Of a stretch of DNA of 64,000 nt, positions 48,021-55,750 are shown one piece after another. The notes below the pieces were generated by a model, which saw only the letters and a list, made by a program, of their open reading frames with translations, was not told the origin of the DNA and searched no databases. Origin of the DNA: Vibrio sp. qd031 (GTDB lineage: Bacteria; Pseudomonadota; Gammaproteobacteria; Enterobacterales; Vibrionaceae); NCBI RefSeq assembly GCF_002100145.1, contig NZ_JXQD01000029.1:1-64000 (forward strand), read 5' to 3'. The position numbers and the translations under genes were made by a program. Each line of letters opens with the position of its first letter. Position 1 is the stretch's first letter.

Positions 48021-48386
48021 ATGGATTACGAATTCCGAAAAAACCTAATCGAAGGCGGCTATAGCGCTCGATTTTCAATGGAGCATCAATTTTTAGCCCG
48101 CTGGGTGATTGAAGATCTTGGTACGGACGACGCCCGAATTCAAACCTTGTTGAACCATATTGAAGCGCATCTAGCCAATGGCACTACATTGGAGCAACGT
48201 GGGCCAGAGATGACGTTAACGATAGAGGCTAACGAAGTTGTTATTCAGTCTAACGACTTGTTTTCAGAGCAACAATTTGAGCTAGAGCAAGACATGGACC
48301 TGTACCAAAGTGAAAGTATTGCAGAATGTGGTATCGAAGATTTCGAGGCAATGTTGCACTCTTGGAGAGCGTTTTTTACAAAATAG
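48021..48386 (+). CDS. yacL: YacL family protein (UPF0231)
   Basis: A 121-residue acidic cytoplasmic protein of unknown function. It begins MDYEFRKNLIEGGYSARFSM and has a C-terminal SIAECGIEDFEAMLHSWRAFF, both as in YacL. The acnB-yacL order is conserved with E. coli. It is separated from acnB by the repeat region. No catalytic motif is visible. Confidence 0.87.
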   Translation: MDYEFRKNLIEGGYSARFSMEHQFLARWVIEDLGTDDARIQTLLNHIEAHLANGTTLEQRGPEMTLTIEANEVVIQSNDLFSEQQFELEQDMDLYQSESIAECGIEDFEAMLHSWRAFFTK

Positions 48387-48437
48387 TAACTTTTCGCACT
48401 CATTTGTGGAATATCTGCGCTGTTTTAGTGAGTGCGA

Positions 48438-48453
48438 TGCACCATGTTGGTGC
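48438..48453. promoter_or_regulatory. NtrC enhancer site upstream of glnK
   Basis: TGCACCATGTTGGTGC contains a perfect GCACCA/TGGTGC inverted repeat matching the NtrC consensus. Its centre is about 80 nt upstream of the sigma-54 -24/-12 element, a usual enhancer distance. Confidence 0.85.
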
Positions 48454-48517
48454 GGTTATGTTCGTGCACTCTTCCCTATAAATTAATAAATCATTAAAAA
48501 ACAACAACTTAAAAACA

Positions 48518-48532
48518 TGGCACGCTCCTTGG
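48518..48532 (+). promoter_or_regulatory. sigma-54 promoter of glnK-amtB
   Basis: TGGCACG-CTCC-TTGG matches the consensus TGGCACG-N4-TTGC except for the final C. GG (-24) and the -12 pair have the required spacing. It is 43 nt before glnK. Confidence 0.85.
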
Positions 48533-48539
48533 ATAGTAG

Positions 48540-48914
<375 letters not shown>

Positions 48915-48932
48915 GGATTGAGGTAATTGGAT

Positions 48933-50162
48933 ATGGAACTTTCAGCAACAGTAACAGAACTTCGTTACGCACTAGATACTTTTTTCTTTCTAATCTCAGG
49001 TGCGTTGGTAATGTGGATGGCAGCAGGTTTTGCCATGTTAGAAGCGGGCCTTGTTCGCTCTAAAAACACCACTGAAATTTTAACTAAAAACATCACGCTT
49101 TACGCTATCGCATGTACTATGTTCCTAGTCGTTGGCTACAACATCATGTACATAGACAACCCAGAAGGCGGCTTCTTACCTTCTTTGGGCGCATTGATTG
49201 GCACGCAAAGTGAAGGTGCTGACCACTCGCTAGAGTCAGACTTCTTCTTCCAAGTAGTATTCGTAGCAACAGCAATGTCAGTCGTCTCTGGTGCCGTTGC
49301 TGAGCGTATGAAACTTTGGGCTTTCCTAGTGTTTACTGTAGTTCTAACAGGGTTCATCTACCCAGTTGAAGGGTACTGGACTTGGGGCGGCGGTTTCCTA
49401 TCAGAAGCAGGCTTCAGTGACTTTGCTGGCTCTGGTATCGTACACATGGCGGGTGCAGCAGCAGCTCTATCAGGTGTAATCCTGCTGGGTGCTCGTAAAG
49501 GCAAATATGGTAAGAACGGTGAAATCTACCCGATTCAAGGTTCTAACATGCCTCTAGCAACGCTAGGTACATTTATCCTATGGTTTGGTTGGTTCGGCTT
49601 TAACGGCGGCTCACAGCTAATGGTATCTGATTTTGAAAACGCAACAGCAGTAGGTCAAATCTTCCTAAACACTAACGCAGCCGCAGCTGCAGGTGCAATC
49701 GCTGCGCTACTAGTATGTAAGACGACTTGGGGCAAAGCTGACCTAACTATGATTCTTAACGGCGCGTTGGCAGGTCTTGTTGCTATCACGGCAGATCCAC
49801 TATCACCATCGCCACTAGCAGCAGTAAGTATTGGTGCAGTAGCAGGTGCGTTAGTTGTGTTCTCAATCATTGGCTTAGACAAAATCAAGATTGATGATCC
49901 AGTTGGTGCTATCTCTGTACACGGTGTGTGTGGTTTCTTTGGTCTAATGGTTGTTCCTCTAAGCAATGGAGACGCAACATTTGGTGCTCAGCTATTGGGT
50001 GCAGCAGTTATCTTTGCTTGGGTATTCGGTGCAAGCCTAGTGGTTTGGGGTATCTTGAAAGCAACTATGGGTATCCGTGTAACCAGTGACGAAGAGCAAG
50101 AAGGTATGGACATGCACGATTGTGGTGTTGGTGCTTACCCAGAGTTCGTAACGGTTAAATAA
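48933..50162 (+). CDS. amtB: ammonium transporter
   Basis: A 409-residue inner-membrane Amt/Rh channel with about eleven hydrophobic segments. It carries AGFAMLEAGLVRSKN, the signature DFAGSGIVHMAGAAAALSG with a pore His, and ISVHGVCGFFG with the second pore His. No long N-terminal signal peptide precedes the first segment. The frame extends to a TTG at 48927; ATG 48933 has GAGG 9 nt before it and is preferred. Control follows from the shared glnK promoter. Two hairpins end the operon. Confidence 0.96.
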   Translation: MELSATVTELRYALDTFFFLISGALVMWMAAGFAMLEAGLVRSKNTTEILTKNITLYAIACTMFLVVGYNIMYIDNPEGGFLPSLGALIGTQSEGADHSLESDFFFQVVFVATAMSVVSGAVAERMKLWAFLVFTVVLTGFIYPVEGYWTWGGGFLSEAGFSDFAGSGIVHMAGAAAALSGVILLGARKGKYGKNGEIYPIQGSNMPLATLGTFILWFGWFGFNGGSQLMVSDFENATAVGQIFLNTNAAAAAGAIAALLVCKTTWGKADLTMILNGALAGLVAITADPLSPSPLAAVSIGAVAGALVVFSIIGLDKIKIDDPVGAISVHGVCGFFGLMVVPLSNGDATFGAQLLGAAVIFAWVFGASLVVWGILKATMGIRVTSDEEQEGMDMHDCGVGAYPEFVTVK

Positions 50163-50172
50163 TAAATATAAT

Positions 50173-50236
50173 TAAGCCCTGTGCTAAGGGCTTTAGTTAT
50201 AAATAACCCCGCCTATATGGCGGGGTTATTTTTTTG
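50173..50236 (+). terminator. tandem terminators after amtB
   Basis: The first hairpin is AAGCCCT/AGGGCTT (50173-50196). The second is AATAACCCCGCC/GGCGGGGTTATT (50202-50230) with TTTTTTG and is the stronger one. Confidence 0.88.
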
Positions 50237-50366
50237 TCTGTAGCTATAACTCAGCGAATGGATAGTAAGAAAATGACAGGTAAGTCGATATTGGCGGCGC
50301 ACAATTGGTGCAAATAATGAGTGAGCTGTGGCGCGAAAATAACTGAAAAAAAGTTGTTGTAGATCA

Positions 50367-50394
50367 TTGCATTTGTTAACTAGATGAATACAAT
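50367..50394 (+). promoter_or_regulatory. fbpA promoter
   Basis: TTGCAT (50367-50372), 16-nt spacer, TACAAT (50389-50394). The predicted start near 50401 lies inside the Fur box. Confidence 0.6.
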
Positions 50395-50397
50395 AAC

Positions 50398-50416
50398 GCT
50401 ATTGATAACCATTATC
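50398..50416. promoter_or_regulatory. Fur box upstream of fbpA
   Basis: GCTATTGATAACCATTATC matches the 19-bp Fur consensus at 16 of 19 positions. It overlaps the predicted transcription start, so iron-loaded Fur should block the promoter. Confidence 0.85.
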
Positions 50417-50436
50417 ACTTTCATTAAGGATAAGAA

Positions 50437-51450
50437 ATGAATAAGTTGTTAACATTAACCGCTGTAGCTACCGCCGCTTTCACTGCCCCATTAATGGCTG
50501 CAGAAGAGGTCAACGTATACTCTTACCGTCAACCTTTCTTAGTAGAGCCTATGTTCAAAGCGTTTACTGAAGAGACGGGCATTAAAGTTAATGTTATGTT
50601 TTCTGATAAAGGTCTCGCTGAAAAAATTAAGCAAGAGGGCGAATACAGTCCTGCTGACGTGGTACTCACAACCGACATCAGTCGTTTGGTTGAACTAGCT
50701 GACAAAGAAGTGGTTCAGTCAGTCAATAGCGACACCATCAATGGCAATATCCCATCCCAATACCGTGATGACGAAGGTGAGTGGTTTGCACTTACTCTAC
50801 GTAGCCGTAATGTTTATTCATCACGCGATCGCGTTGGTAAGCTAGGCAACGATTTTGACTACGTTGATCTGGCTAAACCAGAATACAAAGGTAAAATCTG
50901 TACTCGCAGCGGTAAGCACCCGTACAACGTATCGCTTGTTGCTTCAATGATTTCTCACTACGGTGAAGCGGAAACACAAGCATGGCTTGAAGGTGTAAAA
51001 AACAACCTAGCGCGTAAGCCTCAAGGTAACGACCGTGCTCAAGTGAAAGCGATCAAAGAAGGCCTGTGTGACGTGTCACTAGGTAACAGCTACTACCTTG
51101 GCAAAATGGTTAACGATCCAGAGCAAGTGCCATGGGCGGAATCTGTATACATTAACTTCCCAGGTCAAGAGTCTAACGGAACACACGTTAACGTAAGTGG
51201 CATGGCAATGGCAAAATACGCGCCTAACCACGATAACGCGCTTAAACTTATGGAGTTTTTGACTGCTGAAAAAGCTCAGCAAATGTACGCTGAAGTCAAC
51301 TACGAGTACCCTGTTAAAGAAGGCGTTAAGCGTTCTGAGTTAGTGGCATCATGGGGTGATTTCACCGCTGATGAACTGCCTCTAGAAAAAGTGGCAGAAA
51401 ACCATTCCGCTGCGGTTCGTCTACTCGATGAAGTGAAGTTTGACCTATAA
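50437..51450 (+). CDS. fbpA: iron(III) ABC transporter substrate-binding protein
   Basis: A 337-residue periplasmic protein. A signal peptide ends near residues 20-21 (LMAAEEVNVYSYR). It belongs to the FbpA/FutA ferric-binding group, with the GNSYYLGKM tyrosine pair in the usual iron-binding place, VNVYSYRQPFLVEPMF near the start and IKVNVMFSDKGLAEKI. It binds free ferric iron rather than a siderophore in relatives. It leads fbpA-fbpB-fbpC under a Fur box. A hairpin (51497-51525) separates it from fbpB, which may let it be made in excess. Confidence 0.95.
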   Translation: MNKLLTLTAVATAAFTAPLMAAEEVNVYSYRQPFLVEPMFKAFTEETGIKVNVMFSDKGLAEKIKQEGEYSPADVVLTTDISRLVELADKEVVQSVNSDTINGNIPSQYRDDEGEWFALTLRSRNVYSSRDRVGKLGNDFDYVDLAKPEYKGKICTRSGKHPYNVSLVASMISHYGEAETQAWLEGVKNNLARKPQGNDRAQVKAIKEGLCDVSLGNSYYLGKMVNDPEQVPWAESVYINFPGQESNGTHVNVSGMAMAKYAPNHDNALKLMEFLTAEKAQQMYAEVNYEYPVKEGVKRSELVASWGDFTADELPLEKVAENHSAAVRLLDEVKFDL

Positions 51451-51496
51451 GCTTAAGCTTACTAAGTTCAAATTTATTAAGCACTAAACCCTGTAA

Positions 51497-51525
51497 AACA
51501 TCCTGCTTTCGAGTAGGATGTTTTT
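51497..51525 (+). terminator. intra-operon terminator/attenuator between fbpA and fbpB
   Basis: AAACATCCT and AGGATGTTT pair around GCTTTCGAGT, followed by TTTTG. A partial stop here would lower permease and ATPase expression relative to the binding protein. Confidence 0.75.
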
Positions 51526-51559
51526 GTCGTTTTATCTGATTGAGATTTTTTAGCCGTTC

Positions 51560-53185
51560 ATGAAGCAAAGAGTAAGTCGTTGGAAGTGGAGTAGTGTTGG
51601 TATTGCGGGCATTTTAGCGCTACCTATTCTCGCAGTGTTTTACTTAGCATTGGGTGACGATGGAGACATATTCTCACACCTATTGTCTACGGTAATGCCA
51701 ACCTATATATATAATACCTTTGCTCTCGTCATCGGTGTGATGTTACTGAGTGCTCTATTGGGAGTGCCTACAGCCTGGTTAATGGCGATGTGTCGTCTAC
51801 CCGGTGATAAATACTTGCAGTGGATGCTAGTGCTACCGCTCGCCATACCTGGATACATTGTCGGCTACCTGTTTACAGAGTGGTTTGATTTTGCAGGCCC
51901 AATCCAGCGTCTATTGCGGGATATTATGGGCTGGCAGGCGGGTGACTACTGGTTCCCCGATATTCGTACCTTAGGTGGGGCGGTTTGGGTACTATCGTTA
52001 GTCCTTTACCCTTACGTTTATTTGTTGGCACGCGCGGCGTTTATGGAGCAGAATATGTCGCTGCTGCAATCGGCACGGCTACTTAAATGCTCACCAAAAC
52101 AGAGTTTTTTACGCGTATCTCTTCCACTTGCCAGACCTGCGATCGCCGTTGGTTTATCGTTAGTTGCTATGGAAGCGGTTGGAGACTTTGGACTGGTTAA
52201 TTACTTTGCGGTAAATACCTTAACTACCGCTGTCTATGACACCTGGCTAGGCTATTCCAGCCTTACCGCAGCGGCTAAAATTTCTTCTATCATGTTGCTG
52301 GTGATCATTTTGTTCATTAGCGCCGAACGCTTTAGTCGGCGTAAGCAGAAGCAGTATCAGAACCAGTTTTCGTCGCAAGAAGAGAAACTGTACCACCCCA
52401 CGGGTTGGAAAAAATGGTTAGCATTAATTTGGTGCTGGGGACTGCTGTTAACTGCCTTTATCTTACCTATGCTGCAACTTGGCAGCTTTGCTTTAGTGTA
52501 TTGGGAGCAAAGCTGGACACCTCAGTTCAGACAATTTGCACTCAACAGCTTTACCATCTCGTCGATTTCAGCGGTCATTGCTGTTGCGATTGCGGTATTG
52601 GTCAATTTTTATCACAGACTACAACCTAGCGTGAGCAGCAAGTCGTCATTGCGCATCGCGTCTTTAGGCTATGCTGTGCCTGGCACGGTATTGGCGATCG
52701 GTGTGATCGCTCCAATCATGACACTGGATCACTGGGTTAATGATGTGGCTAAGTATTTTGAATGGGGTCGTCCTGGTTTGATCTTTTCGGGCAGTATGTT
52801 TGCGCTCATTTTTGCCATGGTGGTGCGCTTTGCAGCTGTTGCGATTGGCAGTGTCGAAAGTAACTTGCAAAAGGTGTCGCCGTCATTGGATTTGGCCGCT
52901 CGAACCATGGGTTGTAACAGCAATCAGATGCTTAAACGCGTCCACATACCATTGATAAAGCGTGGGGCTCTCATTGCGGGCTTATTGGTGTTCATCGAGT
53001 CGATGAAAGAGCTGAACGCATCACTGCTGTTGAGACCATTTAATTTTGAAACCCTGGCTACCTACGTGTACAACTTCGCCTCTGATGAGCAGCTTGAAGT
53101 GGCGGCATTGCCCGCGATGCTATTAGTGGTGGTTGGGTTAATTCCTCTTATTCTTGTTAACCGTTCATTGGAGCAAACTCACTGA
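51560..53185 (+). CDS. fbpB: iron(III) ABC transporter permease
   Basis: A 541-residue permease made of two fused BPD halves, about twelve hydrophobic segments in total. The EAA loop of the first half is near ARAAFMEQNMSLLQSARLLK and that of the second near DLAARTMGCNSNQMLKRV. It works with FbpC, whose ATG overlaps this stop by one base (TGATG). Fused two-domain permeases are normal for FbpB/HitB. The substrate is inferred from FbpA and the Fur box. Confidence 0.94.
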   Translation: MKQRVSRWKWSSVGIAGILALPILAVFYLALGDDGDIFSHLLSTVMPTYIYNTFALVIGVMLLSALLGVPTAWLMAMCRLPGDKYLQWMLVLPLAIPGYIVGYLFTEWFDFAGPIQRLLRDIMGWQAGDYWFPDIRTLGGAVWVLSLVLYPYVYLLARAAFMEQNMSLLQSARLLKCSPKQSFLRVSLPLARPAIAVGLSLVAMEAVGDFGLVNYFAVNTLTTAVYDTWLGYSSLTAAAKISSIMLLVIILFISAERFSRRKQKQYQNQFSSQEEKLYHPTGWKKWLALIWCWGLLLTAFILPMLQLGSFALVYWEQSWTPQFRQFALNSFTISSISAVIAVAIAVLVNFYHRLQPSVSSKSSLRIASLGYAVPGTVLAIGVIAPIMTLDHWVNDVAKYFEWGRPGLIFSGSMFALIFAMVVRFAAVAIGSVESNLQKVSPSLDLAARTMGCNSNQMLKRVHIPLIKRGALIAGLLVFIESMKELNASLLLRPFNFETLATYVYNFASDEQLEVAALPAMLLVVVGLIPLILVNRSLEQTH

Positions 53186-54216
53186 TGAAAAATGCACTTA
53201 CCATTCAAGACCTAACTTGCGGTTACGAGGGACAAACGATATTGCAGTCGTTGTCCATTGAGGTGGAACAAGGCGAAATAGTTTGCTTGCTGGGGGCAAG
53301 CGGCTGCGGAAAAACCACATTACTCAAAGCGATCGCAGGGCTGGTTCCTCTTAGTCAGGGCACAATGAGTCTAAACAATAAGTTACTGGATGACGGTAAA
53401 GCGTGGATGCCACCCGAGCAGCGAAATATCGGCATGATCTTTCAAGACTATGCGTTATTTCCTCACCTTACGGTAGCAAAAAACGTTGCGTTTGGGTTAA
53501 CCCACTTGAGCCAAAAAGAGCAGCAAGAGCGAGTAAAGAGTATGCTAGAGTTGGTGCACCTTGACGAGCTCGGAGAGCGTTATCCTCACCAGTTGTCTGG
53601 TGGTCAGCAGCAACGTGTCGCCATTGCTCGCTCGTTAGCTTACAAACCCGATCTACTGCTGTTAGATGAACCTTTTTCCAATATCGACACTCAGGTTCGC
53701 CACGAGTTAATTGCTCAAATTCGTAAGATCTTTAAACGCCAGGGAGTCACCGCCATTTTTGTTACCCACAGTCGGGAAGAAGCGTTTGCGTTTGCTGATA
53801 AAATGGCCGTTATGCATAACGGGGTGATTGAGCAGTTTGGCACTGCTGGCGAGCTTTACCATAAACCTGCCACTCGATTTGTCGCCGACTTCCTAGGTGG
53901 CGGTAGCTATTTAGACGCGACTAAACTGGCGGATGGTGGGTTTGATACCTCGTTTGGCGTTGTAGAAGCGCAGTCTCAAAGCGTTATTGAGAACGGTGGC
54001 GTTTGTCAGCTACTGTTAAGACCCCAGCAGATCATATTAGAAAGAAATGACGATAGCTCGGTTGTAGTCAAAGAGATGGAGTTTATGGGCGATCATTGCC
54101 GATACATTATTGAATCAGGCAACCAGCGATTTATTGCTACATCACAAGATCCACTTGAAGTTGGCGATGCAGTATCGGTTAAAGTTGAAACAACGGGCTT
54201 GCAGGCGTTCGCCTAA
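53185..54216 (+). CDS. fbpC: iron(III) ABC transporter ATP-binding protein
   Basis: A 343-residue ATPase. Walker A is GASGCGKTT, signature LSGGQQQRVAIARSLA, Walker B LLLLDEPFSNID and switch His in VTHSREEA. A C-terminal TOBE-like regulatory domain (about 240-343; CQLLLRPQQI) follows. It powers the FbpAB iron importer and lies at the end of the operon, with a hairpin (54229-54263) just downstream. Confidence 0.94.
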   Translation: MKNALTIQDLTCGYEGQTILQSLSIEVEQGEIVCLLGASGCGKTTLLKAIAGLVPLSQGTMSLNNKLLDDGKAWMPPEQRNIGMIFQDYALFPHLTVAKNVAFGLTHLSQKEQQERVKSMLELVHLDELGERYPHQLSGGQQQRVAIARSLAYKPDLLLLDEPFSNIDTQVRHELIAQIRKIFKRQGVTAIFVTHSREEAFAFADKMAVMHNGVIEQFGTAGELYHKPATRFVADFLGGGSYLDATKLADGGFDTSFGVVEAQSQSVIENGGVCQLLLRPQQIILERNDDSSVVVKEMEFMGDHCRYIIESGNQRFIATSQDPLEVGDAVSVKVETTGLQAFA

Positions 54217-54228
54217 AGGTCCACTTTG

Positions 54229-54263
54229 TCACTACCGCTTCAGGTATCAAGAAACGGTAGTGA
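54229..54263. repeat. inverted repeat between convergent fbpC and mutase, outer arms like the 47880 repeat
   Basis: TCACTACCG and CGGTAGTGA are 9-bp arms around a 17-nt loop. The arms share CACTACCG/CGGTAGTG with the repeats at 47817-47923, but the interior differs. No T run follows, so it may be a REP-like element serving as a transcript end. Confidence 0.6.
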
Positions 54264-54283
54264 CCCATTGTTTCGTTTGCGAA

Positions 54284-55696
54284 TTACAGCGCCAAGAAAG
54301 CTTTCATTTGGTCACGCACCGCCTCAGCAGTCGATTGGTCTTCCATTTCGGCAAAAATGCGTAATAGAGGCTCGGTTCCAGAAAAACGTGCTATTACCCA
54401 GCCGCCATTTTTGAAGTAAACCTTGGTGCCATCTTCATAACTGACTCGTTCAATCTGGTAGTCAAACTTTGGCAGCTCTTTGGCAACATACAAGCGATTG
54501 TAAATCACCTCCTTCTCACTTGGCTTAAAGGTGCAATCTCCTTCTGCGGTATAGGCATACCCATATTTGCTGTAGATTTCATCGAGCAGTTCAGACAGCT
54601 TTTTACCCGTGACCGAAATCATTTCGACTAAAAGGCTAGAGGCGAATACACCATCTTTACCTTTGATGTGTCCCCGAATGGTTAAACCACCAGAGCTTTC
54701 CCCGCCGATAAGAGAGTCGTCAGCCTCCATTTGACTACTGATGTGCTTAAAGCCTACAGGAACCTCAAAGCTCTTTTCGCCGTGGTCAGCGGCAATCTTA
54801 TCAAGCAGATGTGTGGTGGCGATATTACGCACGACCGACCCAGTCCAGCCTTTGTATTCCAGTAGGTAGTAATACAGCAGCATGAGCACTTCATTAGGGT
54901 GTATAAAGTTGCCCTTTTCATCGATGATCCCAAGCCTGTCAGCATCTCCATCAGTACCAATGCCAATGTCGTACCCTTCAGCCGCTACTAAATGTTTAAG
55001 GCGATACAAGGTCGCGGCGCTCGGCGACGGCATCAGTCCACCAAAGTCTGGGTTTTTGCCATCGTTGATCACATCGACGTCACATCGGCCATTGATCAAT
55101 ACGGTTTGCAAAGCGTTTTTTGCGACACCGAACATTGGATCGACCAACACTCGTAGGTTGGCTTTTTTGATCGCTTCAATATCAATAAAATTGATGATCG
55201 AATCGACAAAGGCGTTCATTGGATTAATAATTTGGATCTGTTTATCGGCCAATGCTTGCTCAAAATCGACAGACTCCACGTCGCCTGCGGTGAGTTTAGA
55301 GACCTGAGTTTCGATTTTTTCAGTGATCACCTCATCGGCGTCTCTTCCCCCTTCTATGAATATTTTGACGCCGTTGTAATCTGCAGGGTTGTGCGACGCG
55401 GTGATGCAAGCTGAGTACTCACAGCCCATTTCTTTGGCTTGAAACATCACAATTGGGGTAGGGACAAACTTATCAATAAAATGCACCACGATGCCGTTAG
55501 CCGCCATCACCTCAGCAAACCAACGCCCTGCTTTATCAGATAGAAAACGGCGGTCGTAGCCGATAATAAAGCCTTTATCGGCGACCTGCTCTGCGTTAAT
55601 GATATTGGCCACCGCTTGAGCCACGAGTCGCACATTATCTTTGGTAAACTCTTCGCCAATAAACGCGCGCCAGCCACCGGTTCCGAACTTAATCAT
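54284..55696 (-). CDS. phosphohexomutase, phosphoglucomutase/phosphomannomutase family
   Basis: A 470-residue alpha-D-phosphohexomutase. The phosphoserine is in TASHNPADYNG, the metal loop is GTDGDADRLG, the sugar loop GGESSGGL and the phosphate loop near RFSGTEPLLRI. In this cluster it probably turns GlcNAc-1-phosphate made by the phosphorylase into GlcNAc-6-phosphate (inference from context). The frame reaches 55747, but ATG 55696 (MIKFGTGGWRAFIG) has GAGGAG 6 nt before it. It is the last gene of the operon, 54 nt after the phosphorylase. Confidence 0.92.
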   Translation of the reverse strand: MIKFGTGGWRAFIGEEFTKDNVRLVAQAVANIINAEQVADKGFIIGYDRRFLSDKAGRWFAEVMAANGIVVHFIDKFVPTPIVMFQAKEMGCEYSACITASHNPADYNGVKIFIEGGRDADEVITEKIETQVSKLTAGDVESVDFEQALADKQIQIINPMNAFVDSIINFIDIEAIKKANLRVLVDPMFGVAKNALQTVLINGRCDVDVINDGKNPDFGGLMPSPSAATLYRLKHLVAAEGYDIGIGTDGDADRLGIIDEKGNFIHPNEVLMLLYYYLLEYKGWTGSVVRNIATTHLLDKIAADHGEKSFEVPVGFKHISSQMEADDSLIGGESSGGLTIRGHIKGKDGVFASSLLVEMISVTGKKLSELLDEIYSKYGYAYTAEGDCTFKPSEKEVIYNRLYVAKELPKFDYQIERVSYEDGTKVYFKNGGWVIARFSGTEPLLRIFAEMEDQSTAEAVRDQMKAFLAL

Positions 55697-55750
55697 ATTG
55701 GACTCCTCATCCATTGGGCCCGCAATGTTGCTCATTGCGGGCGACACGCA

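Noticed and set aside
50310..50345. GCAC-N5-GTGC near 50330 as a second NtrC site
   Set aside because: The spacer is 5 nt rather than the 7 nt of the NtrC palindrome, and the downstream genes are iron-transport genes with a Fur box.
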